Assembly (NCBI GenBank): GCA_902496645.1
Contig: CABVBR010000106.1
Span: 1 to 7,057, forward strand
Reading direction: 5' to 3'
Source of the DNA: an uncultured Collinsella sp.
GTDB lineage: Bacteria > Actinomycetota > Coriobacteriia > Coriobacteriales > Coriobacteriaceae
Length of the DNA: 7,057 nt
Shown: positions 1-6,491 of the stretch, piece by piece
How positions within the stretch are numbered: the stretch's first letter is position 1
How the letters are laid out: each line of letters opens with the position of its first letter
Translations under genes and position numbers: made by a program
The notes under the pieces: generated by a model
What the model was told of the DNA's origin: nothing
The model's input: the letters and a program-made list of their open reading frames with translations, nothing else
Database searches by the model: none

Positions 1-270
1 CCCGACCTGCGCCACCAGACGGGTTCAGAGTGCTCGGGTGCCATCCAGCGCTTTTCGTCCGTGACGGTGAGCGTGGATACGAGCGACGATGCCTGGACGC
101 TCAAACTGGGCAACTTCCACGACGAGGCGTGGCTTATGTTCCGCGCCAATAACGGCGAGCCGGGTACGGTGTCCGGTGGCGAGATTACGCATCTGACGGG
201 CGACCTGTACCTGGTCAAAGCCACGGACAAGACCGTGACGATTGCACGCAAGGAGGGTGGCGACAAATGA
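1..270 (+). CDS. C-terminal fragment of an unidentified protein, possibly PelA-like (5' end outside window)
   Basis: The frame is open from base 1 to the TGA at 268-270, giving 89 residues. I do not recognise the family from this fragment. It is made of alternating hydrophobic and polar segments typical of β-strands (for example VTVSVDTS, WTLKLGNF, AWLMFRANN, LYLVKATDKTVTIA), with no membrane helix, so it looks like a β-sandwich end domain. The stop codon overlaps the pelF start in an ATGA arrangement, so the two genes are probably co-translated. In described Gram-positive pel loci the gene just before pelF encodes a PelA-type deacetylase, and PelA proteins can end in a β-rich domain. That makes a PelA-like identity plausible by synteny, but it is inference. 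A different extracellular glycan-processing enzyme would fit equally well. Confidence 0.8.
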   Translation, partial: PDLRHQTGSECSGAIQRFSSVTVSVDTSDDAWTLKLGNFHDEAWLMFRANNGEPGTVSGGEITHLTGDLYLVKATDKTVTIARKEGGDK

Positions 271-1694
271 GAATCTGCTTGGTGCTCGAGGGCTGCTACC
301 CCTATGTGCACGGCGGCGTGTCCACATGGATGCACGGCTATATACAGGCCGTGCCCGAGCACGAGTTTGTACTGTGGGTGATTGGCGCGCATGCTGCCGA
401 CCGCGGCAAGTTTGTCTACGAGCTGCCCGGCAACGTGGTCGAGGTACACGAGGTGTTCCTGGACGACGCGCTGCGTCTTTCGGGCGAGCAGGAAGAGGTC
501 GACTTTGACGACCGCGAGCGCGAGGCGCTGCGTCGCCTGGTGTCGCTCTCCAATCCGGATTGGGACGTGCTGTTCGATATCTTCCAGCGCCGTCGCGTGC
601 ATCCGCTCTCGTTTTTGCAGAGCCGCACGTTTATGGACATCTTCCGCGACGTGTGCCTGGCCGAGTACCCGTACACGCCCTTTGCCGATGCATTCCACAC
701 CATGCGCTCCATGCTACTGCCTGTGCTTTATCTGCTGGGCAGTGAGGTTCCGGTGGCCGATGTGTACCACGCCATCTCGACCGGCTACGGCGGTTTGCTC
801 GCAAGTTTGGGCTCCAGCATGAATCACGCGCCGGCATTGCTGACCGAGCACGGCATTTACACGCGCGAGCGCGAGGAGGAGATCATTCGCGCCGACTGGG
901 TGGTGCCGTCGTTTAAGGACCGCTGGATTCGCTTTTTCTACCTGCTTTCGGAGGAGATCTATCGTCGCGCCTTCCGCGTGACCAGTTTGTTCCATAACGC
1001 CCGCAAGACGCAGATCGACATGGGCTGCGATGCGGATAAATGCCTGGTCATCCCCAACGGCATCCAGTTCGATCGCTTTAAGGACATACCCTTAAAGCCC
1101 GATGACGGCTGGGTGGACATTGGCGCGGTGGTGCGCCTGGCGCCCATCAAGGACGTCAAGACCATGATCTACGCCTTCTTTGAGTTGCATGAGCGCCTGC
1201 CGCACGTGCGCCTGCATATTATGGGTGGCGTGGACGACGAGGAATATGGCGCCGAGTGCCATGCGCTGGTAGAGACATTGGGTGTGCGTGACTTGATCTT
1301 TACCGGTCGCGTCGACGTGGTCGAGTACATGGAAAAGCTCGACTTTACCATTTTGACGAGCATCTCGGAGGGCCAGCCGTTGAGCGTGTTGGAATCGCTG
1401 GGCGCGCGTCGCCCCTGCGTGACGACCGAGGTCGGCTGCTGCCGCGAGCTGCTTGAGGGCGCCCCCGGCGACGACTTTGGCGTGTCCGGATTTGTGAGCC
1501 CGCCCATGTATCGCAAGGGTCTGGCCGATGCTATGGAGCGCATGTGCGCGAGCCGTGCCCGCCGCCTGGAAATGGGGGAGCGCGGCCAGCGTCGCGTGGC
1601 GACCTATTACCTACACGAGCAGATGCTCGCCAACTATCGCGCGCTGTACGACGAGGCGGCGCGCGCGTTTGACCTGCCAAGGGAGGGGGAGTAG
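267..1694 (+). CDS. pelF: PelF-like GT4 family glycosyltransferase
   Basis: 475 residues, close to the usual PelF length (about 500). PelF is the cytosolic polymerase of Pel, an N-acetylgalactosamine-rich exopolysaccharide; it uses a UDP-sugar donor. The N-terminal half carries PelF signatures: EGCYPYVHGGVSTW (residues 8-21) and TEHGIYTRERE (193-203). The C-terminal half is a GT-B donor domain. It has R290 and K295 in VVRLAPIKD, the usual donor-phosphate pair. It also has the GT4 E-x7-E motif EGQPLSVLE with E368 and E376. No signal peptide or membrane segment is seen. The ATG at 267 overlaps the upstream stop (ATGA) and has AGGAGG at 251-256, ten bases upstream. pelG follows after 3 nt, as in other pel loci. 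The family assignment is firm. The sugar used here is not shown by the sequence and may differ from Pseudomonas Pel. Confidence 0.93.
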   Translation: MRICLVLEGCYPYVHGGVSTWMHGYIQAVPEHEFVLWVIGAHAADRGKFVYELPGNVVEVHEVFLDDALRLSGEQEEVDFDDREREALRRLVSLSNPDWDVLFDIFQRRRVHPLSFLQSRTFMDIFRDVCLAEYPYTPFADAFHTMRSMLLPVLYLLGSEVPVADVYHAISTGYGGLLASLGSSMNHAPALLTEHGIYTREREEEIIRADWVVPSFKDRWIRFFYLLSEEIYRRAFRVTSLFHNARKTQIDMGCDADKCLVIPNGIQFDRFKDIPLKPDDGWVDIGAVVRLAPIKDVKTMIYAFFELHERLPHVRLHIMGGVDDEEYGAECHALVETLGVRDLIFTGRVDVVEYMEKLDFTILTSISEGQPLSVLESLGARRPCVTTEVGCCRELLEGAPGDDFGVSGFVSPPMYRKGLADAMERMCASRARRLEMGERGQRRVATYYLHEQMLANYRALYDEAARAFDLPREGE

Positions 1695-1697
1695 TCG

Positions 1698-3242
1698 GTG
1701 GCCGGAATCGGTTTTGAGCTCAAACGCCTGTTTAAGCGCAAGGGCCTGTTTGCCACGATGCGCGCCTATGGCTACGCCGGCATCGTGTGCACGGGCCCCA
1801 TGCTGCTGGGCGTGCTGCTGCAGGTGGGCATCTTGGTGCTGTGCGGTCTGTGGGGCGTGGGACGCGCTAACCAGGATCTGCTGGTGTGCATGGTGACCTA
1901 TACGCTGCTAGCCTCGCTCACCCTCACAAGCTTTTTCTCCATGCCGGTCACGCGCTTTCTGGCCGACATGCTGTTTGCCGAGCGCGAAGAAGAGGTCTTG
2001 CCCTCGTTTTGGGGCTCCAACGCCATCATGCTCGTTGCGGGCACGGTGCTCTACGGCGTATTTTTGCTGTTCTCGGGCGCCACGCTGCTGCAGGGGCTGC
2101 TGTGCCTGTGGCTGTTCAACATTATGATCGTCAACTGGAACGGCATGAGTTACCTCACGGCCATTAAGGATTACCGCGGTATTCTGTGCAGTTTTGCCGC
2201 GGCCATTGGCATGGCGTGCCTGTGTGCCTTGGCCGCGCTGGTGCTGGGGTTGCCGCCGGTCGAGGGGCTGCTGGGCTCGATCGCCCTGGGCTACGGTGTG
2301 ATGCTCGCCTGGGACGTGGTGCTGTTATACCGGTATTTTCCTCAGAGCGATCGCAGCCCCTGGCTCTTTTTGCGCTGGCTCGACCAGTTTATGCCGCTGG
2401 CGCTCACGGGCCTGTTTACCAACTTGGGACTCTTTGCGCACCTGGTAATTATTTGGGCAGGGCCCATTGGCGTGCAGGTCAAGGGCTTGTTTTACGGCGC
2501 GCCCTATCATGATGTGCCGGCGCTCATCGCGTTTTTGACCATTCTGGTCACGACCGTCAACTTTGTGGTGTCGGTCGAAGTCAACTTCTATCCGCGCTAC
2601 CGCGACTACTACAGCTTGTTTAACGACGGCGGCGTGGTGGGCGACATCGTGGTGGCCGAGGAGGAAATGCTCGCCACGCTCAACCGGGAGCTGCGGTTTT
2701 GCGCGCTCAAGCAGCTGTTTGTGACGGCAGCGGTCATCTCGCTCGAGACCACGGTGCTCTCGGCCCTGCCGCTGGGCTTCAATAACCTGATGCACGGGTA
2801 TTTTCGCACGCTGTGCGTGGGCTACGGCCTGTATGCTGTGGGTAATACGGTGATGCTCATCTTGCTGTACTTTACCGACTACAAGGGCGCCGTGCTTGCC
2901 TCTGGGCTGTTCGCGGGCGTGGCGGGGCTGGCGACCATCGTCTCGCTGTTCTTTCCGCAGCAGTTTTATGGCTTTGGCTTTTTGCTCGGCGCGGCGGTGT
3001 TTTTTGTTGTGGCGCTCATGCGGCTCGATACTTATACCGCCAACTTGCCGTATCGTATCCTGAGTCAGCAGCCCATCGTGGCGACCGACAAGACGGGTCG
3101 CTTTACGGAGTTGGGCTGCTTGCTCGACCGTGCCGAACAGCGCTACGAGGAGCTGCGTCTACAGGGCGAGCCGCATGGTGCGTTTGAGCGCACGGTGGTC
3201 CGTGTGTATCGCAATCGTTGGGGAGGTCCTGATGACCGATAG
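1698..3242 (+). CDS. pelG: PelG-like polytopic membrane protein (MOP-type exopolysaccharide transporter)
   Basis: 514 residues beginning MAGIGFELKRLFKRKG, a typical PelG N-terminus with a positively charged amphipathic start. I count about 12 hydrophobic segments, near residues 27-50, 61-83, 108-127, 131-150, 161-185, 190-211, 229-255, 273-295, 335-357, 370-393, 398-419 and 425-443. This is the layout of the MOP/Wzx-like flippase superfamily. PelG works with PelF (and PelD/PelE where present) to move the nascent glycan across the cytoplasmic membrane. The start is GTG at 1698, preceded by a purine-rich Shine-Dalgarno (AAGGGAGGGGGAG, 1679-1691), and lies 3 nt after the pelF stop. The last 70 or so residues are polar and charged with no membrane helix, so they form a cytosolic tail. 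The 3' end overlaps the CotH gene by 11 nt. Confidence 0.92.
   Translation: MAGIGFELKRLFKRKGLFATMRAYGYAGIVCTGPMLLGVLLQVGILVLCGLWGVGRANQDLLVCMVTYTLLASLTLTSFFSMPVTRFLADMLFAEREEEVLPSFWGSNAIMLVAGTVLYGVFLLFSGATLLQGLLCLWLFNIMIVNWNGMSYLTAIKDYRGILCSFAAAIGMACLCALAALVLGLPPVEGLLGSIALGYGVMLAWDVVLLYRYFPQSDRSPWLFLRWLDQFMPLALTGLFTNLGLFAHLVIIWAGPIGVQVKGLFYGAPYHDVPALIAFLTILVTTVNFVVSVEVNFYPRYRDYYSLFNDGGVVGDIVVAEEEMLATLNRELRFCALKQLFVTAAVISLETTVLSALPLGFNNLMHGYFRTLCVGYGLYAVGNTVMLILLYFTDYKGAVLASGLFAGVAGLATIVSLFFPQQFYGFGFLLGAAVFFVVALMRLDTYTANLPYRILSQQPIVATDKTGRFTELGCLLDRAEQRYEELRLQGEPHGAFERTVVRVYRNRWGGPDDR
3220..3226 (+). promoter_or_regulatory. Ribosome binding site that sets the CotH gene start
   Basis: GGGGAGG lies inside the end of pelG, five bases before the ATG at 3232. 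The frame is open further upstream, with another ATG at 3130, but only the 3232 start has this strong Shine-Dalgarno and places a short export signal at the N-terminus. A second ATG at 3244 would also keep the signal but is further from the site. Confidence 0.8.
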
Positions 3243-5001
3243 GATGATATCGCGTCGCCGCTTGATTGAGGCGGCTGCCGGCACATTGCTGCTTTCGGGC
3301 TGCTCTTCGCAGGACGAATCCTCGACAAAAAAGACCAAGAAGCAGGACAAGATTAAAAAGGCCGATGCGTCTAGCGAGACCAAGCACCTTCGCGACAAGG
3401 ATGAGCTGTACGAGGTCTACGATGACTCGGGCATCGTATGTATGTACCTGACGGTCTCGCGCGGCAACAGCTCCGAGAATACCGACCATAGCTGGGCCGA
3501 GATCAATACGTACTCGGTCTACGACTATGCCGACATGGGCGTGACGCGCTATCAGGTTATGGGCCTGCTGCAGCCTGGCGATGATAAGGGCCCCGTTGCC
3601 GGTGAGGTCGGTTATGGTGAAGAGGCTCCCAACGCTACCGTGCAGGTGCGCGGCCAGACGTCGAGCGGTTATACGCAGAAGAATTACAAGGTGGAGCTCA
3701 AAAAAGGAAAGGGTACCTGGCGCCAGCAGCGTTCGATTGCGCTTAACAAGCACATGGGCGAGGGCATGCGCTTTCGTAACAAGATGGCCTACGATTTGAT
3801 CCGTGGCATTCCCCAGATGATGGGCCTGCGCACGCAGTTTGTGCACTTATGGGTGTGCGACCAGACCGAAAAATCTAACGACACCTTTGAGGACTACGGT
3901 CTGTTTACGCAGGTCGAGCAGCTCAACAAAACGGCGCTCAAGGCCCACGGTCTGGATAAGAGCGGGCATCTGTATAAGGTGAATAGCTTCGATTTCCATC
4001 GCTTTGAGGATACCATTAAGCTCACCGATGACCCCGACTATAACCAGACGGCGTTTGAGGGCATGCTCGAGATTAAGGGCGATTCGGACCATACCAAGTT
4101 AATCGAGATGCTCGATGCGCTCAACGACGATACGAAAAAGATCGACGATGTTCTCGACACCTACTTCGATACCGAGAACCTGGTCTATTGGATGGCGTTT
4201 CAGATTCTGACGGGCAACTGCGATACGCAGAACCGTAACTGCTATCTGTACAGCCCGCTTAACTCAAGGGTCTGGTATATTCTGGATTGGGATAACGACG
4301 GCATGCTGCGCAAGCTCGAGTTGAGCTTGACGGGGTTCTCGGATTATGCGAGCTGGGAGCGTGGCGTGAGCAACTACTGGGGCAACGTGCTGTTTAACCG
4401 CGCGTTGCGCAGCAAGTCGTTCCGCAGCGAACTCGACCGTGCCGTCAAGGACTTGCGCTCGTATTTGACCGAGGAGCGCCTGAGCAAGATGATCGAGCAT
4501 TATCGCGAGGTCACGGAGCCGCTCGTCTTTGCTGCGCCCGACCTGGAGCATCTGCCCGTGACGAAGGACGAATACGAGCAGATTGCCGCGGCGATTCCTT
4601 CCGAGATCGAGGAGAACTATAAGAGCTTTCGCGAGAGCTATAAAAAGCCCATGCCGTTCTACATTGGCGTGCCGCAGATCGATAACGGTAAGCTGCGCAT
4701 CAACTGGGATGCGTCCTACGACTTTAAGGCGCGCGACATTCGCTATACCGTGGAGCTTGCGCGCGACTATGCCATAAGCGACGTGGTCTTTAAGGCCGAG
4801 GACGTGCTGCTGCCCGAGGTAACGTGCGATGCGCCCGACGCCGGCCAGTATTTTGTGCGCGTGCGTGCCACTAACTCCGACGGCTATACGCAAGATGCGT
4901 TTGACTACTATGTGACCGACGGCGGCAAGCAATACGGCATGAAGTGCTTCTACGTGCAAGATAGCGGCAAGGTCGTGGAGGACACGTATGCTGAGGGCTA
5001 G
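3232..5001 (+). CDS. CotH-family kinase, predicted Tat-exported lipoprotein with C-terminal FN3-like domain
   Basis: 589 residues. The N-terminus has a twin-arginine-like SRRRLI (7-12), a short weakly hydrophobic stretch and a lipobox LSGC with C24 as the lipidated cysteine. A charged lysine-rich linker follows (about 25-60). The CotH kinase domain covers about 65-470. Its signatures are RGQTSS (140-145) with KNYK (150-153), RFRNK (180-184), the probable catalytic segment GNCDTQNRN (D331, N336) followed by YLY, and LDWDNDG (D352, D354, D356), which matches the metal-binding acidic motif. Residues 475-565 look like an FN3-type β-sandwich (LRINWDAS, YTVELARD, YFVRVRATNSDGY). CotH proteins are atypical protein kinases, known best from Bacillus spore coats; here the protein would sit on the outer face of the membrane. 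Its substrate is unknown. The gene overlaps pelG by 11 nt and the VTC gene by 14 nt. Confidence 0.9.
   Translation: MTDRMISRRRLIEAAAGTLLLSGCSSQDESSTKKTKKQDKIKKADASSETKHLRDKDELYEVYDDSGIVCMYLTVSRGNSSENTDHSWAEINTYSVYDYADMGVTRYQVMGLLQPGDDKGPVAGEVGYGEEAPNATVQVRGQTSSGYTQKNYKVELKKGKGTWRQQRSIALNKHMGEGMRFRNKMAYDLIRGIPQMMGLRTQFVHLWVCDQTEKSNDTFEDYGLFTQVEQLNKTALKAHGLDKSGHLYKVNSFDFHRFEDTIKLTDDPDYNQTAFEGMLEIKGDSDHTKLIEMLDALNDDTKKIDDVLDTYFDTENLVYWMAFQILTGNCDTQNRNCYLYSPLNSRVWYILDWDNDGMLRKLELSLTGFSDYASWERGVSNYWGNVLFNRALRSKSFRSELDRAVKDLRSYLTEERLSKMIEHYREVTEPLVFAAPDLEHLPVTKDEYEQIAAAIPSEIEENYKSFRESYKKPMPFYIGVPQIDNGKLRINWDASYDFKARDIRYTVELARDYAISDVVFKAEDVLLPEVTCDAPDAGQYFVRVRATNSDGYTQDAFDYYVTDGGKQYGMKCFYVQDSGKVVEDTYAEG
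4977..4982 (+). promoter_or_regulatory. Ribosome binding site for the VTC-domain gene
   Basis: GGAGGA inside the end of the CotH gene lies five bases before the ATG at 4988. It supports that start, and so the 14-nt overlap between the two genes. Confidence 0.75.
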
Positions 5002-5779
5002 CGCGCTGCTTGAGCGTCTGGCGGCACCTCCTGCGCGTTCCACGCAGGAGCGTTACCGCCACGAGCTTAAGTACCTCATCAATGAGGGAGAGCATGCCGC
5101 ATTGGCCTGTCGCATGGCGCCGGTATTTAAACTAGACAGGCATGCGCAGGAAGGCGGTTACACCATTCGCAGCCTGTACTTTGACGACTACTGCAACTCT
5201 GCCTACGAGGAAAAAGACGCCGGTATTCTCATGCGCAAAAAGTATCGCGTGCGCATCTATAACGGCGGCGACAAGGTGATTAAGCTCGAGCGCAAAAAGA
5301 AGTACGGAAGCTGGATCTATAAGGAGGACGCGCCGCTTACGCGTGGCGAGTTTGAGCAGATTCTGGCTGGCGACTACGACTTTTTGCTCAGGAGCCCCCA
5401 CCAACTCTGCCGTGAGTTCTACATCGAGTGCGTCTGCAACATGATGCGCCCGCGGACCATTGTGGATTACGAGCGCGAGCCGTGGGTGATGGACGAGGGC
5501 ACGGTGCGTATAACGTTTGACATGAACGTGCGTGCCGCGGTGGGTAGCTTTGACATCTTTGACGCGACGTTGCCCGCGCTGCCCGTGCTGGAGCCCGGCA
5601 AGCTGGTGATGGAGGTCAAGTTTACCGAGTTTTGTCCGCAGCTGGTGCGCGATATGGTGCCGCCGGGGGCGGCGGAGCTTACGGCGGTCTCCAAGTACTG
5701 CCTGTGTTACGAAAAGACCGCCTACCTGCGCGGATTTAATTACTGGGAATCGGATTTTGAGAACCGAGGGGATATATAG
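4988..5779 (+). CDS. VTC-domain protein (polyphosphate polymerase fold)
   Basis: 263 residues forming one VTC domain. VTC domains are tunnel-shaped enzymes of the triphosphate tunnel metalloenzyme superfamily; yeast Vtc4 uses one to make polyphosphate from ATP. Tunnel-type basic and acidic residues are present in order: RHELKY (24-29), SLYFDD (62-67), KKYRVRIYN (84-92), KLERKKK (99-105), DYEREPW (160-166), TVRITFD (172-178), MEVKF (208-212) and SKY (235-237). The set looks complete, so the protein is probably catalytically competent rather than a structural relative. It has no SPX domain and no membrane helix, unlike yeast Vtc proteins, and no export signal, so it should be cytosolic. The first 20 residues are a leucine- and arginine-rich extension before the domain. 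It lies between the CotH and DUF4956 genes, 3 nt from the latter, which suggests DUF4956 as its membrane partner. Polyphosphate synthesis is family knowledge, not shown here. Confidence 0.9.
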   Translation: MLRASALLERLAAPPARSTQERYRHELKYLINEGEHAALACRMAPVFKLDRHAQEGGYTIRSLYFDDYCNSAYEEKDAGILMRKKYRVRIYNGGDKVIKLERKKKYGSWIYKEDAPLTRGEFEQILAGDYDFLLRSPHQLCREFYIECVCNMMRPRTIVDYEREPWVMDEGTVRITFDMNVRAAVGSFDIFDATLPALPVLEPGKLVMEVKFTEFCPQLVRDMVPPGAAELTAVSKYCLCYEKTAYLRGFNYWESDFENRGDI

Positions 5780-5782
5780 ACC

Positions 5783-6448
5783 ATGAGCACCAGAGACTTC
5801 TTTAAGAACTCCGTTTTGGAGGCGTTTGGCCAGGTCGATCCTGCCAAGATCGGTCTTTCGCTGCTCGTGGCACTCGCCATGGCCATCCTGATCTATTACG
5901 TGTACAAGCGTTTCTTTACCGGCGTGGTGTACTCGCGAAGCTTTGCCGTGACGCTCGTGGGCATGTGCGTGCTTACCTGCATGGTCACGCTCGCTATCTC
6001 GACGAACGTGGTCATCTCGCTCGGTATGGTCGGTGCCCTGTCCATCGTGCGTTACCGTACGGCGGTGAAGGACCCGCTCGACTTGCTGTATCTGTTTTGG
6101 GCTATTACCACGGGTATTACGGCGGGCGCCGGCATGTATGCGCTCGTGGGGCTGACGGCGGTGGTCATCGTGGTGATGATCGCCGGCTTTGCGAGCCACC
6201 AGGACAAGGCGCGTGTGTACATGATGGTCATCCACTATACGGGGCAGACCACGGGCGACGATATCGTGCGCGCCTTTGGTCGCACCAAGTTTACGGTGAA
6301 GTCCAAGACCATGCGCGGCGACAAGGTCGAGATGGCTGTGGAGGTGTTCTCGGACGGCGTGGATATGCCGTACGCAGATGCGGTTCGCGCCCTCGACGGC
6401 GTTGAGGACCTCACGCTGATTCAGTACAACGGCGAATACCATGGTTAG
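5783..6448 (+). CDS. DUF4956 family membrane protein
   Basis: 221 residues. Hydrophobic segments lie near 21-40, 52-72, 75-90, 101-118 and 119-137. The DUF4956 hallmark SLGMVGALSIVRYRTAVKDP (79-98) is present, followed by LDLLYLFWAITTGITAGAG. The hallmark puts conserved R90, R92, K96 and D97 at the membrane, a charged cluster unusual for a simple anchor. Residues 138-221 are soluble with an apparent β-α-β-β-α-β order (VYMMVIHY, DDIVRAFG, FTVKSK, KVEMAVEVFS, YADAVRALDG, LTLIQYN), resembling a ferredoxin/ACT-like fold. The molecular function of the family is not established to my knowledge. DUF4956 genes commonly sit beside VTC-domain genes, as here. The ATG at 5783 has GAGGGG at 5766-5771 and follows the VTC stop after 3 nt. 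It is the last gene of the apparent operon. Confidence 0.9.
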   Translation: MSTRDFFKNSVLEAFGQVDPAKIGLSLLVALAMAILIYYVYKRFFTGVVYSRSFAVTLVGMCVLTCMVTLAISTNVVISLGMVGALSIVRYRTAVKDPLDLLYLFWAITTGITAGAGMYALVGLTAVVIVVMIAGFASHQDKARVYMMVIHYTGQTTGDDIVRAFGRTKFTVKSKTMRGDKVEMAVEVFSDGVDMPYADAVRALDGVEDLTLIQYNGEYHG

Positions 6449-6480
6449 TTGGGTATCATGGTGCTTATGAATTCGTTGTC

Positions 6481-6485
6481 AGGGG
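6481..6485 (+). promoter_or_regulatory. Probable ribosome binding site for the LacI-family gene, favouring a TTG start
   Basis: AGGGG lies six bases before TTG at 6492 but fifteen before the first in-frame ATG at 6501. Spacing therefore favours the TTG start. An in-frame stop (TGA, 6468-6470) rules out starts much further upstream. Confidence 0.5.
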
Positions 6486-6491
6486 TGCTTT

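Noticed and set aside
1528..1896. A plus-strand frame of 122 codons across the pelF/pelG junction
   Set aside because: It is a frame-shifted shadow of two well-supported genes, rich in Cys, Trp and Arg with no motif.
3130..3231. An upstream ATG at 3130 extending the CotH protein by 34 residues
   Set aside because: It would overlap pelG by 113 nt and bury the Tat/lipobox signal inside the protein. The ATG at 3232 has a strong ribosome binding site.
3103..3846. A 247-residue minus-strand frame opposite the start of the CotH gene
   Set aside because: Same reason: low-complexity His/Ala/Arg composition and complete overlap with a gene that has clear family motifs.
4264..5043. A 259-residue minus-strand frame opposite the end of the CotH gene
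   Set aside because: No family resemblance, and it crosses the supported CotH/VTC boundary.
5132..6442. A 436-residue open frame on the minus strand opposite the VTC and DUF4956 genes
   Set aside because: It is rich in His and Arg and has no recognisable motif. It lies exactly antisense to two well-supported genes in a GC-rich genome, where long antisense frames arise by chance.
6438..6462. Inverted repeat ACCATG / CATGGT around the DUF4956 stop codon
   Set aside because: Only six base pairs with a loop of about 13 nt, AT-containing, and no T-run follows, so it does not qualify as a terminator or a convincing operator.
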